DNA of 64,000 bases from Rhizobium sp. L51/94 (GTDB taxonomy: Bacteria; Pseudomonadota; Alphaproteobacteria; Rhizobiales; Rhizobiaceae): assembly GCF_019355555.1 (NCBI RefSeq), contig NZ_CP072141.1, positions 2,846,001 to 2,910,000 of the forward strand. Reading direction: 5' to 3'. A program made the translations under genes and the position numbers. Numbering within the stretch: position 1 is the first letter of the stretch; each line of letters begins with the position of its first letter. Below are positions 34,277 to 43,180 of the stretch, piece after piece. The notes below the pieces were generated by a model. That model made no database searches, had not been told where the DNA came from, and saw only the letters and a list, made by a program, of their open reading frames with translations.

Positions 34277-35878
34277 CTATTCAAGGAAGGTCATTGGGTT
34301 AACCGGCGAGGCATTCTTGCGGACCTCGAAGTGCATCTGCGGCTGCTTGGCATTGCCGCTCATGCCTGAAGTTGCGAGTGTCTGGCCGCGTTGTACTTTC
34401 TGTCCGCGCGTGACGCTCAGAGTGTCGGCGTGGCCGTATACGGTGACCGTGCCGTCGTCGTGGCGTACCAGCACCGTGTTGCCAAGCGCCTTGAGACCAT
34501 TGCCGGCATAGATGACGACGCCGTTTTCGGCGGCCTTGATCGGCGTGCCCGATGGCACCGAGATGTCGATACCGTCGTTGCGGCTGCCTTCGACATTGGC
34601 GCCGTAGGCGGCGATGACCGCGCCGCGCACAGGCCAGCGATACTTGCCGATGCCGGTCGATTCCGGCGCAGCGGAGCCGGCGTCCGATTTCTGGGCGTCG
34701 TTGACGGACTGGGTCGGCAGCGAGGCGACCTTGGTCGGCTCCTCGGCAGCGACGGGTGCAGCTGCCTTGACCGGTGCCTTTTCAGGCGCGATCGAAGCTG
34801 TTTTCATATCGTCGGCAGCCGGTGCTGCGCCAGCCTGCGGCAGCTTCAGCGTCTGTCCGACCTGGATGCCGTTCTTGCCGATGCCGTTGGCTGCCTTCAG
34901 CGCGTCGATATGAGTTCCGGTGGCCTTGGCGATCTTGGCGAGCGAATCGCCCGGCTTGACCACGTAGCTGCCCGGCGTCGGTCCCTTGCCTGCCCCGGCC
35001 GAGAGCTTGCCGGAGCCGTTCTCGGCGCTCAGCTGCTGCTTGTCGCGGGCCGTATTGCCGTTCGGAAGAACAGCGGCATCCTGTTCGGGCGCCTTCGACG
35101 GGATCGGCTGCTTGCCACCCTTGTCGAGATCGGCGGCCTGCGACGATGCCTTCACGACATTAGCGCCGCCATTCATGGTTGGAATGATGATGGAGCGGCC
35201 CGGCTGGGCGGACGCGGCGCTCTTCAGGCCGTTGACGCGCAGGATTTCCTTTTCCGGAACGCCGTAGCGGCTGGCAAGCGTCTTCGTCGTCTCGCCGGGG
35301 CGCAGAGTAACGGTTGGCGCGTTATCGCCGGTCCAGGCAGACGGCTTGCCGGGCGTGGTGCCGGTCGCCATGCGATCCGGGGCCTCGCGCGGTGGGGCCA
35401 GCGAATGCGGAGCAGACCCGCGGTTCGGCGCGGCATCTGGATAGGGCTGCGCAAGAGCCTGCTGCTCTTCGCGGGGCGGCCGTGTCGACAGGTGGTCGGA
35501 TGTGGCGATACCGGCAGGCGCGGCCAGCTGCGAGCGCTGAACCGACGGAGCGGCAGCAATCCGTGCGTTGGAATAGGCCGGCTTGTATGTCTGCGGCTGC
35601 GACGGATAGGGCTGGTTCATGGCAGCATTGCCATTGCCGTAATCCGATTGACCAGAGGCCACGTTGGCGGGCGGGACAGGATCGCGGTCGAGACCGCTCA
35701 GCTGCCGTCGCGGGATGGAACCCGTCGTCATGGTGTCGGAGCTCGAACCGGAGCTTGCGAACATCCCCGAGAAACGAGAGGCATCCGAACTGCAGCCTGT
35801 CGCGGCGCTCGCGAGAAATGCTGCAACCAGGACCTTGCCTGTCGTCGTGCTGATATGTAACGGAAAGCTGAAACGCAT
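34277..35878 (-). CDS. NlpD-like lipoprotein with LysM repeats and degenerate LytM (M23) domain
   Basis: A 533-aa envelope protein. The signal ends in a lipobox (SAATGC, near residue 29). Two LysM modules follow a Pro/Gln/Ser-rich linker: VTLRPGETTKTLASRYGV and YVVKPGDSLAKIAKATG. The C-terminal LytM fold starts at YRWPVRGAVIAAYG. Active M23 enzymes use H-x3-D and H-x-H zinc ligands. Here these read NDGID and QMHFEV, so two histidines are gone, as in E. coli NlpD and EnvC. It probably activates cell-wall amidases at division instead of cutting murein itself (inference). Its position downstream of pcm copies the enteric surE-pcm-nlpD order. Confidence 0.9.
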   Translation of the reverse strand: MRFSFPLHISTTTGKVLVAAFLASAATGCSSDASRFSGMFASSGSSSDTMTTGSIPRRQLSGLDRDPVPPANVASGQSDYGNGNAAMNQPYPSQPQTYKPAYSNARIAAAPSVQRSQLAAPAGIATSDHLSTRPPREEQQALAQPYPDAAPNRGSAPHSLAPPREAPDRMATGTTPGKPSAWTGDNAPTVTLRPGETTKTLASRYGVPEKEILRVNGLKSAASAQPGRSIIIPTMNGGANVVKASSQAADLDKGGKQPIPSKAPEQDAAVLPNGNTARDKQQLSAENGSGKLSAGAGKGPTPGSYVVKPGDSLAKIAKATGTHIDALKAANGIGKNGIQVGQTLKLPQAGAAPAADDMKTASIAPEKAPVKAAAPVAAEEPTKVASLPTQSVNDAQKSDAGSAAPESTGIGKYRWPVRGAVIAAYGANVEGSRNDGIDISVPSGTPIKAAENGVVIYAGNGLKALGNTVLVRHDDGTVTVYGHADTLSVTRGQKVQRGQTLATSGMSGNAKQPQMHFEVRKNASPVNPMTFLE

Positions 35879-36045
35879 GACTCGACCCACTTAAGACGCA
35901 ACCCATTTGTGAGTTCCATTAAAGCGCGTTAATCTTACCATGCGGTTAAGGCGCTGGAGTCATGTGGATTTTTTTGAGAAATTGCTAACCATAGTCCACA
36001 GCCCCGTGGCTGCGGCGTGCCGAAACGCTGCAATCCCGCCAAGCG

Positions 36046-36699
36046 TCAGAGATAGGCCGCAAGCTTCGGGATGATCGGCAGGTAGGGAACTTCGAACAGT
36101 TCCTCGCGCTCGAAACGGCTGCCGGTCTTTGTCAGGCGCACCATGCGGCAAACGGTATCCGTTATCATCACAGGCGTGATCATCGAGCCGCCGGAGACCA
36201 GCTGGTCGGCATAGAAGCGCGGCATGGTCGGGAAGGCGCCGGTCACCAGAATGCGGTCGAACGTACCCTCGCCCGGCATGCCGGCGCTACCGTCCGCCTG
36301 GCGTACGATGACGTTGCGCATCGCCAGTGTCTCGATGCGCTTCTGTGCTGCAATCGTCAGCGTCTTGTAGCGGTCGACTGTCAGAACCCGTTCGCCGAGC
36401 CGGCCCATGACGGCAGCTGTGAATCCCGTGCCGGTGCCGACTTCGAGTACGCGGTGGCCCGGCCGGACCTTCAGATGGTGGAGAAGCCTGATGACGAGGT
36501 CGATGCCTTCCATGAATGATCCGCATTCGATCGGGATCGTCCGGCTGGAATAGGCATCTGACACCGCCTGCGCCGGCACGAACAGCGAGCGAGGCGTCTG
36601 CTCCACGGCAGTCAATAGGTCGATGTCGGAAATGCCTTCAGCACGCAGCCGCAGCACGACGGCCGCAAAACCTTCCCTCTCAAGAAGTCGAGCTGTCAA
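36046..36699 (-). CDS. pcm: Protein-L-isoaspartate O-methyltransferase
   Basis: A 217-aa repair enzyme that methylates isoaspartyl residues in damaged proteins. The SAM-binding motif is VLEVGTGTGFTAAVMG. Family blocks include RTIPIECGSFMEG, ADGSAGMPGEGTFDRILVTGAFP and the C-terminal FEVPYLPIIPKLAAYL. The start is TTG at 36699, overlapping the surE-remnant stop (TTGA), with GGAG 7 nt upstream. That 4-nt overlap is the normal surE-pcm coupling and has survived although surE is broken. The next gene downstream is nlpD-like. Confidence 0.93.
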   Translation of the reverse strand: MTARLLEREGFAAVVLRLRAEGISDIDLLTAVEQTPRSLFVPAQAVSDAYSSRTIPIECGSFMEGIDLVIRLLHHLKVRPGHRVLEVGTGTGFTAAVMGRLGERVLTVDRYKTLTIAAQKRIETLAMRNVIVRQADGSAGMPGEGTFDRILVTGAFPTMPRFYADQLVSGGSMITPVMITDTVCRMVRLTKTGSRFEREELFEVPYLPIIPKLAAYL

Positions 36700-36908
36700 A
36701 CCGCTACTCCGTGACCAACCGCCCGCAATGTGCCGGACTGAGGCGCATAATTGGCGTGATCGGGTTTCAAAGAAGTTACCGGCAGCTGTTTTTGCTGTGA
36801 AGCGCGCATATCCGCACCCTCACCCGACAGGAAACAGGCAGCGATCCGCGCAGCAAATGGCCGCGAGGTCGCGAAGGTTTGGTCGGTCTTCGTCGATAAC
36901 ACTGGCAC
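36696..36908 (-). pseudogene. surE: surE remnant (C-terminal stub)
   Basis: Between serS and pcm, where rhizobia normally carry a full surE (about 250 codons), there are only ~216 nt. The frame ending at 36696 encodes GEGADMRASQQKQLPVTSL, then KPDHANYAP and a final LRAVGHGVAV. This lines up with the SurE C-terminus as I remember it (G-T-D-I-x-A-L-x-x-x-x-I-S-V-T-P-L-K-L-D-x-T-D-Y, ending in A-L-G-H-G). The N-terminal part with the DDG metal-binding motif is missing, and the remaining residues have drifted (T-P-L to T-S-L, L-D to P-D). SurE is a 5'/3'-nucleotidase, so this copy must be inactive. Confidence 0.75.
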
Positions 36909-36915
36909 CGTCCTG

Positions 36916-38199
36916 CTATGCTGCCCGCTCGATGGTCTTCAATCCAGCCATATAGGGCACCAGAACTTCAGGCACAGTCACGGAGCCGTCCTCGTTCAGA
37001 TAATTCTCGAGCACGGCGATCAGGCAACGACCGACGGCCGTGCCGGAGCCATTCAGCGTATGCACGAAGGTGGTGGCCTTGTCGTCCTTGCCACGGTAGC
37101 GGGCATTCATCCGCCGGCCCTGGAAGTCACCGCAGACGGAGCACGAGGAGATTTCGCGATAGGCATCCTGGCCGGGCAGCCAGACCTCGATATCGTAGGT
37201 CTTGCGGGCGCCGAACCCCATATCGCCGGTGCACAGCATCATCGTGCGGAAATGCAGCCCCAGACGCTTCAGCACTTCCTCGGCGCAGGCGGTCATCCGC
37301 TCGTGCTCGGCAACCGCGCTATCGGCATCGGTGATCGATACCAGCTCGCATTTCCAGAACTGATGCTGACGCAACATACCGCGCGTGTCGCGTCCGGCCG
37401 AACCGGCTTCCGAACGGAACGATGGCGTCAGCGCGGTAAAACGCAGAGGCAGCTTGTCCTGCTCGAGGATCTCGCCCGAGACGAGGTTTGTCAGCGGCAC
37501 TTCGGCAGTCGGGATCAACCAGCGGCCATCGGTGGTGCGGAACAGGTCTTCGGAAAACTTCGGCAGCTGGCCGGTGCCGTACATAGCTTCATCGCGCACC
37601 ATCAGCGGTGCGCTGACCTCGGTATAGCCGTGTTCGCCGGTGTGCAGGTCGAGCATGAACTGGCCGAGCGCCCGCTCGAGCCTCGCCAGCGGCCCCGTCA
37701 GCACGGTGAAGCGCGAGCCGGAAATCTTGGCGGCACGCTCGAAATCCATGTAGCCGAGCGCTTCGCCGATCTCGAAGTGCTCCTTGGGCGGATGGTTCCA
37801 CCGCGGCTTTTCACCGACCACGCGGGCAATGACATTGTCGTGCTCGTCCTTGCCGACCGGTACGTCGTCGAAGGGAATGTTCGGCAGGCGCGACAGGGCA
37901 TCCGTGAGCGCCGCCGTCAACTCGCGCTCCTCGGCCTCGGCGGCTGGCATGGCGACCTTGATCTCGGCTACCTCCGCCTTCAGTGTCTCGGCAAGCGCAC
38001 TGTTCTTCTGGGCCATAGCCGCGCCGATATCCTTGGAGGCGGCGTTGCGGCGGGACTGCATGTCCTGCAGCGCCTGGACGACGGAGCGGCGCTTTTCGTC
38101 GAGTGCGATGATGGTTTGCGCCTGCGGCTCGGCACTGCGCTTGGCAAGCGCTGCATCGAGGGCTTCGGCATTGTCACGGATCCATCTGATATCGAGCAT
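36916..38199 (-). CDS. serS: Seryl-tRNA synthetase
   Basis: A 427-aa class II synthetase. The N-terminal coiled-coil arm ([21 protein letters not shown], then the [18 protein letters not shown] segment) binds the tRNA-Ser long arm. Motif 2 contains [21 protein letters not shown], and motif 3 is [19 protein letters not shown]. Length is standard. It lies 101 nt downstream of tatC on the minus strand and 7 nt upstream of the surE remnant region, so it belongs to the long tat-serS-pcm-nlpD block. Confidence 0.97.
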   Translation of the reverse strand: MLDIRWIRDNAEALDAALAKRSAEPQAQTIIALDEKRRSVVQALQDMQSRRNAASKDIGAAMAQKNSALAETLKAEVAEIKVAMPAAEAEERELTAALTDALSRLPNIPFDDVPVGKDEHDNVIARVVGEKPRWNHPPKEHFEIGEALGYMDFERAAKISGSRFTVLTGPLARLERALGQFMLDLHTGEHGYTEVSAPLMVRDEAMYGTGQLPKFSEDLFRTTDGRWLIPTAEVPLTNLVSGEILEQDKLPLRFTALTPSFRSEAGSAGRDTRGMLRQHQFWKCELVSITDADSAVAEHERMTACAEEVLKRLGLHFRTMMLCTGDMGFGARKTYDIEVWLPGQDAYREISSCSVCGDFQGRRMNARYRGKDDKATTFVHTLNGSGTAVGRCLIAVLENYLNEDGSVTVPEVLVPYMAGLKTIERAA

Positions 38200-38300
38200 C
38201 GTCGTTCCCGGTCGCTTCGTGAAAACAGCTCCGGCCGGGGCCTGACCAAGCCTCCAGCCGGAGTTAAAGGGCGATACCGCAGGGATGCGGCGTTAAAAAA

Positions 38301-39128
38301 TCAGTCTTCGTCGCGCGGTACGATGGCCGAAGAGGACGCTGTTTCTTCTTCACCCTGTCGCTTGCGGCTACGCTCCACCATACGTGCAGCGTAGATCGAA
38401 ATCTCGTAGAGAAGGATGGTTGGAACGGCAAGGCCGATCTGCGACATCGGGTCCGGCGGCGTCAGTATGGCTGCGGCGATAAAGGCAAGCACGATCGCAA
38501 ACTTGCGCTTCTCCGCAAGCCATGTCGAGGTCAGCAATCCGACCCGGGCAAGCAGCGTGGTGATGACCGGAAGCTGGAAGACCAGTCCGAACGAAAACAC
38601 CAGCGTCATGATCAGGCTGAGATATTCCGACACCTTCGGCATCAGCGAGATGGCGATTTCACCATCGGCCGGCGATTGCTGCATCTTCAGGAAGAACCAC
38701 ATCACCATCGGGCAGAAGAAGAAATATACCAGCGCCGCGCCCATCAGGAACAGCACCGGCGAGGCGATGAGGAACGGCAGGAAAGCGTTGCGCTCGTTCT
38801 TGTAGAGGCCGGGCGCGACGAATTTGTAGATCTGTGCCGCGATGATCGGGAAGGCAATGACCAAGGCGCCGAACATCGCCACCTTGACCTGCGTGAAAAA
38901 GAATTCCTGTGGCGCCGTATAGATCAGCTGCGATTTGGCAACATCGAGATGGGCCCAGATCACCGCCCATTTATATGGGTAGACGAGATAGTTGAACAGT
39001 TGCTTGGCGAAGGCGAAGCACACCATGAAGGCGATAAAGAACGCGGCGATGGACCACATCAGCCGCGTCCGCAATTCCATGAGATGTTCGATAAGCGGCT
39101 GCGGCTTATCGCCGATATCACTGGTCAT
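38301..39128 (-). CDS. tatC: Sec-independent protein translocase TatC
   Basis: A 275-aa six-helix membrane protein, the twin-arginine signal receptor of the Tat system. The N-terminal PLIEHLMELRTRLMWSI carries the conserved E-H-L-x-E-L-R signature. The loop APQEFFFTQVKVAMFGALVI and the helix QLPVITTLLARVG are also typical. The ATG overlaps the tatB stop by 4 nt (ATGA). It has a charged C-terminal tail (ERSRKRQGEEETASSS). Confidence 0.97.
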   Translation of the reverse strand: MTSDIGDKPQPLIEHLMELRTRLMWSIAAFFIAFMVCFAFAKQLFNYLVYPYKWAVIWAHLDVAKSQLIYTAPQEFFFTQVKVAMFGALVIAFPIIAAQIYKFVAPGLYKNERNAFLPFLIASPVLFLMGAALVYFFFCPMVMWFFLKMQQSPADGEIAISLMPKVSEYLSLIMTLVFSFGLVFQLPVITTLLARVGLLTSTWLAEKRKFAIVLAFIAAAILTPPDPMSQIGLAVPTILLYEISIYAARMVERSRKRQGEEETASSSAIVPRDED

Positions 39129-39994
39129 GCATCGTCTTCCTTGGTGACAGGCGTGTTCGAGGTGCCAGCCGCCTGCTGTGGAACAGCGTTATCGACAGCA
39201 GGCTTCGGCGCGACCGGCTTGCGCGCCCGCTTCGGCTTGTCGGCAGCGGGCAGCCCGACCTGGGCCGGCTCGACGACGGAAGGCCCTTCCAAATCGGCAG
39301 CCTGCGCCTTGACGCGGGGCCGACGGACTGGCGTCGACGGGGAGAGAACTTCCTTGACGACGGGTACGGACGTCACGACGGGAGCCGAGGCCTGCACGTC
39401 GAGCGCTTCAGCCCGCACGCGAGGCTTGCGCGCAGCCTTTGGCGCCGTGATCGCTTCAACCGTCGTCTCGAGGGTCGGCACCTCAGTGGCGATCAGCTCC
39501 GGCTTGGCGCGCGGCTTGCGCACCGCCTTGGGCTTTACGGCCGTCTCGGCTACCACGGCAGCGGCCTCCGCAATCGCGGCAGGTGCGGGAGCGACGACCG
39601 GTGCCGGAGCTTCGGCTACAACAGGAGCCGTCGGCTCCGACGCAACGCCATCAGTGTGCGGCAGCATCTGCGGTTCCGCTGGACGTTCGACTGTCGTCGA
39701 GCGCTGCAGATCGGCCTTGATGTCATTGCCCATCTGCCGCAACGGGTTCATTGCCTCACGCAGGCTATGCGCCGGGTTTAGCTTCTGAGCATCGGCAATC
39801 GTCTGACGGACATCGTCCAGGTCGGCCTCTCGCAAGGCATCATCGAATTGCGCCCTGAAATCACCGGCCACCTTGCGAAAACGCGTCATCATCTTGCCGA
39901 AAGTTCGCAGCATGGGCGGCAAGTCTTTCGGGCCGACGACAACGATCAAAACAACCGCTATGACGAGCAGTTCGCTCCAACCAATATCGAACAT
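39125..39994 (-). CDS. tatB: Sec-independent protein translocase TatB, long form
   Basis: A 289-aa protein. The N-terminal ~20 residues form the TatB helix (MFDIGWSELLVIAVVLIVVV), then GPKDLPPMLRTFGKMM, the expected G-P-K-x-L-P amphipathic hinge. The following ~200 residues are an Ala/Pro/Val/Lys-rich low-complexity tail with repeated PRVRAEAL, RKPRAKPE and RRPRVKAQ type segments, much longer than the E. coli protein (171 aa). The ATG at 39994 is used because CAGGAG lies upstream and the helix begins there. It overlaps tatC by 4 nt. Confidence 0.95.
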   Translation of the reverse strand: MFDIGWSELLVIAVVLIVVVGPKDLPPMLRTFGKMMTRFRKVAGDFRAQFDDALREADLDDVRQTIADAQKLNPAHSLREAMNPLRQMGNDIKADLQRSTTVERPAEPQMLPHTDGVASEPTAPVVAEAPAPVVAPAPAAIAEAAAVVAETAVKPKAVRKPRAKPELIATEVPTLETTVEAITAPKAARKPRVRAEALDVQASAPVVTSVPVVKEVLSPSTPVRRPRVKAQAADLEGPSVVEPAQVGLPAADKPKRARKPVAPKPAVDNAVPQQAAGTSNTPVTKEDDA

Positions 39995-40048
39995 CAAAGG
40001 CTCCTGGGCGGGCACGGCACGAGAAGGCCGCCATGCACCCCATTCTGG

Positions 40049-40282
40049 TTATTTCGTTTCGTCGGCCTTGTGATCGACGGTGCGGCCCATTTCCGGACGG
40101 ATGGGATCGCCACGTGGCTGGTCGCGCGGCGCAGCCGTTTCGTCCTCGTCGGTCATGCCCTTCTTGAAACTCTTGATGCCCTTGGCGACGTCGCCCATCA
40201 GTTCCGGGATCTTGCCGCGGCCGAACAACAACAGCACGATGGCCAGAACGATCAGCCAGTGCCACATACTAAAAGAACCCAT
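40049..40282 (-). CDS. tatA: Sec-independent protein translocase TatA
   Basis: A 77-aa protein with a short N-terminal helix ([15 protein letters not shown]), then [21 protein letters not shown], the TatA amphipathic helix with the F-G-x-x-K-I-P hinge. It polymerises to form the Tat pore. It lies 54 nt upstream of tatB and 187 nt downstream of scpB, so it may have its own promoter in that gap. Confidence 0.97.
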   Translation of the reverse strand: MGSFSMWHWLIVLAIVLLLFGRGKIPELMGDVAKGIKSFKKGMTDEDETAAPRDQPRGDPIRPEMGRTVDHKADETK

Positions 40283-40469
40283 GACGATACCCCTTGTGTT
40301 ATGTCCCTAGGATGTAAGCGGTTTGCCAAGCTTTTTCAAACACCAAAATCGCCCGGTCGCTAAGACTTGATACCACCATCCATCGCCGCCCGCTTTCGCT
40401 ATCCATAATCCTCTCGTGCTGTGGCGGAACAAAGACGGGTTGTCGAAGCAGTCCTCACCGCAACCGGCG

Positions 40470-41174
40470 TCAATCCGGCGCACCGGTCGGCGCCAGCAAT
40501 CCCAGCTCCTCCAGGTCGAGCTGGGTGATCGGATCCTCGTCCTCGCTCAATTCGTCGCTCATCACAGGCGAGGGCATGGCGAAATTGGCAGGGATACGCC
40601 CGGTGAGAAGCCCTGCCCCCTTCAGCTCTTCGAGACCCGGCAGGTCGCGGAGCTCCTCCAGCCCGAAATGATCGAGAAAATCGCGTGTCGTGCCCAGTGT
40701 GACCGGCCTTCCCGGTGTGCGCCGGCGTCCCCGGAAGCGGACCCAGCCCGCTTCCATCAACACGTCCAGCGTTCCCTTCGATGTCTGCACGCCGCGGATA
40801 TCCTCGATCTCGGCCCGGGTTACCGGCTGGTGGTAGGCAACGATCGACAGTACCTCGAGCGCGGCGCGCGACAGTTTGCGGACCTCATGCTCATCCCGCC
40901 GGATGATGAAGGAAAGATCGGCAGCCGTCCGGAATGCCCAGGCATCGTCGACCTGGACAAGATTGACGCCCCGCCCCGCATAATTCTCGCGCAGCCGCAG
41001 CACCATCGCGCGCACGTCGATGCCATCAGCAATCCGGTCGCGGATATAGGCTTCGGAGACCGGCATTGCCGAAGCGAAGATCAATGCCTCGGTAATCCGC
41101 TCGGCCTCGCGCAGCCGCGCCGCATCCGCTGCGCCCTCGCCCGTCATCTCAGTCTCTGCCTGCCCTTCCGACAC
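40470..41174 (-). CDS. scpB: Segregation and condensation protein B
   Basis: A 234-aa winged-helix kleisin partner of SMC-ScpA. Typical blocks are EALIFASAMPVSEAYI, SRAALEVLSIVAYHQPVTRAE, RGVQTSKGTLDVLMEAGWVR and the TTRDFLDHFGLEEL segment. The start is GTG at 41174 with AGGAG 6 nt upstream; an ATG nine codons further in is possible. It follows scpA by 8 nt. ScpB and ScpA together shape and separate chromosomes. Confidence 0.94.
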   Translation of the reverse strand: MSEGQAETEMTGEGAADAARLREAERITEALIFASAMPVSEAYIRDRIADGIDVRAMVLRLRENYAGRGVNLVQVDDAWAFRTAADLSFIIRRDEHEVRKLSRAALEVLSIVAYHQPVTRAEIEDIRGVQTSKGTLDVLMEAGWVRFRGRRRTPGRPVTLGTTRDFLDHFGLEELRDLPGLEELKGAGLLTGRIPANFAMPSPVMSDELSEDEDPITQLDLEELGLLAPTGAPD

Positions 41175-41182
41175 CGCCACTC

Positions 41183-42028
41183 CTATTCCGCCGCGTCGAG
41201 GATGGCGTGCTTCGGGCCACGGCGCATGTAGAGCGGCTGGAAGGCGCCTTCCTGGCGGATCTCCATCTTGCCCTCGCGCACAAGCTCCAGCGACGCTGCA
41301 AAAGCGCTGGCGATGGCGGTCACTCGCTCGCTCGGGCTTGTCATGTAGCGCAGCAGGTAATGCTCGAGCGCCGTCCATTCAGGCACGTCGCCGATCATCC
41401 GTGTCAGGATGGCGCGCGCCTCGACGAGCGACCACACGGTCCGCCGTTCGATCGTTACCTGGGTTATAGCCTGGCGCTGACGCAGCCCTGCATAGGCATT
41501 GAGAAGATCGTAGAGGCTGGCGTCGAAGGCCGACTGCCGCTGGTCCGGAATGTGCTCCGGCGCCCCCCGGGCGAACACATCGCGGCCGAGCCGGTTGCGG
41601 TTGACGAGGCTGGCGGCAGCATCCCGCATCGCCTCGAGCCGCTTCAGCCGGAAGGCCAGCGCCTCGGCCATTTCCTCGCCGCTCGGCCCGTCATCCTTGT
41701 TCTGCTGTGGAATGAGCAGCTTCGATTTCAGAAAGGCAAGCCATGCCGCCATGACCAGGTAGTCGGCCGCAAGCTCGATGCGGACCCGGCGCGCGGTCTC
41801 GACGAAGACCAGATATTGTTCGGCCAGCGCCAGCACCGAAATCCGCGCCAGATCGACCTTCTGGTTGCGCGCAAGATGCAGCAGCAGGTCGAGCGGCCCT
41901 TCGAAGCCGGCGATGTCGATGACAAGTGCCGGCTCCTGCGGATCGCGATCCACGGCAGGTTCCTGCCACAGCCGATCCATCGGCGTTGCCGCCGCTTTGG
42001 TCAGATCCGTGGCCTTGCCGTTGTCCAA
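41183..42028 (-). CDS. scpA: Segregation and condensation protein A (kleisin)
   Basis: A 281-aa kleisin bridging SMC heads. The N-terminal signature FEGPLDLLLHLARNQKVDL is unmistakable, followed by LALAEQYLVFVE and AAWLAFLKSKLLIP. The C-terminal winged helix contains ERVTAIASAFAASLELVREG. The start is uncertain: TTG at 42028 has GAGGGG 6 nt upstream and is preferred, while ATG at 41980 (MDRLWQEP) lacks a ribosome-binding site. It begins 25 nt after the nagZ stop and precedes scpB. Confidence 0.93.
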   Translation of the reverse strand: MDNGKATDLTKAAATPMDRLWQEPAVDRDPQEPALVIDIAGFEGPLDLLLHLARNQKVDLARISVLALAEQYLVFVETARRVRIELAADYLVMAAWLAFLKSKLLIPQQNKDDGPSGEEMAEALAFRLKRLEAMRDAAASLVNRNRLGRDVFARGAPEHIPDQRQSAFDASLYDLLNAYAGLRQRQAITQVTIERRTVWSLVEARAILTRMIGDVPEWTALEHYLLRYMTSPSERVTAIASAFAASLELVREGKMEIRQEGAFQPLYMRRGPKHAILDAAE

Positions 42029-42053
42029 TCTCGCCCCTCGCAGATCGCTCGTG

Positions 42054-43067
42054 TCAGGCGATCGACAGCATCCCGTCGAACTCGGCGCGAATGGCTTCCT
42101 CGTCGGCACCATCGCCCTGCCCGAAGGCCGCCTCGACCGCCCTGGTCCGCGCAAGCGCTTCGCCCGAAAGCACAGGCACTGCGCCAACCACCTGCTTCAT
42201 TTCGTCCATAATGCCATTGCAATGCAACACGATATCGCAGCCGCCGGCAATGATATTTGCAGCCCGCTCGCCAATCGTGCCGGCAAGCGCATTCATCGAG
42301 GTGTCGTCGGAGATCAGAAGTCCCTTGAAGCCGATGAAGTCGCGAATGACTTCGTCGATGACGATCTTCGATGTCGTTGCCGGGTTGTCGGGATCGATGG
42401 AGGTGAAGACGACATGGCAGGTCATCGCCATCAGCTCGTCCTTCAGCGCCATGAAGGGCGGGAAATCATGGGCTTCGAGCTCTGACCGGGACACGGATAC
42501 CACAGGCAGTTCGTGATGCGAGTCGGCAAAGCCCCGGCCATGGCCCGGCATATGCTTCATGACAGGCAGCACGCCGCCGGCCTTCAGGCCCTCCGATGCG
42601 GCGCGGCCCATCTCGGTCACGGTCACCGGGTCGCCGCCATAGGCGCGGTTGCCGATGACGTTGCTGCTGCCCTCGACGGGGACGTCGAGCACCGGCAGGC
42701 AATCGATGTTGATGCCGAACTTCAGGAGATCGAAGGCGTGCAGCCGTGACATCAGCCAGGCGGCGCGCAGGCCCGCCTCGCGGTCGCGGCGATAGATATC
42801 TCCGAGCGCCTGGCCTGACGGATAATGCTGCAGGATCGGCGGACGGATACGCTGCACCCGGCCACCCTCCTGGTCGATCATGACGGGCACGTCGGCACCG
42901 ACGCTGTCGCGAAGGGCAGCCACGAGGTCGGCGATCTGCGCCGGCTCGCCGATGTTGCGGCCAAACAGAATGAACCCCCACGGCCGCTCGCCGGCATAGA
43001 AGGCGCGCTCTTCGGGAGTGATGGACAGGCCGCTACAGCCCAGGATCATTGCTTTCGATTCGGTCAT
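42054..43067 (-). CDS. nagZ: Beta-N-acetylhexosaminidase NagZ (GH3)
   Basis: A 337-aa cytoplasmic glycoside hydrolase removing GlcNAc from anhydromuropeptides in cell-wall recycling. Landmarks are GFILFGRNI, VMIDQEGGRVQRIRP, INIDCLPVLDVPV, the catalytic loop MKHMPGHGRGFADSHHELP (with the conserved K-H-x-P-G-H-G) and LLISDDTSMNAL, where the Asp is the nucleophile. The ATG at 43067 gives MTESKAMILGCSG. It heads the nagZ-scpA-scpB unit, separated from the upstream SPOR gene by a terminator. Confidence 0.96.
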   Translation of the reverse strand: MTESKAMILGCSGLSITPEERAFYAGERPWGFILFGRNIGEPAQIADLVAALRDSVGADVPVMIDQEGGRVQRIRPPILQHYPSGQALGDIYRRDREAGLRAAWLMSRLHAFDLLKFGINIDCLPVLDVPVEGSSNVIGNRAYGGDPVTVTEMGRAASEGLKAGGVLPVMKHMPGHGRGFADSHHELPVVSVSRSELEAHDFPPFMALKDELMAMTCHVVFTSIDPDNPATTSKIVIDEVIRDFIGFKGLLISDDTSMNALAGTIGERAANIIAGGCDIVLHCNGIMDEMKQVVGAVPVLSGEALARTRAVEAAFGQGDGADEEAIRAEFDGMLSIA

Positions 43068-43123
43068 GCCAAAATCATAAGGGTGGCAGGGCTCGATGAC
43101 GAGCGTAGGCGGCCACTCGTGCA

Positions 43124-43156
43124 CAAAAAAGAACGGCGGACCGAGGTCCGCCGTTC
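43124..43156 (-). terminator. Rho-independent terminator of the SPOR gene
   Basis: On the minus strand GAACGGCGGACC and GGTCCGCCGTTC form a perfect 12-bp stem with a 2-nt gap, followed by TTTTTT. It lies 24 nt after the SPOR-gene stop and insulates nagZ. Confidence 0.93.
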
Positions 43157-43180
43157 ACTATGTGGGATAGCTGGGATCGC

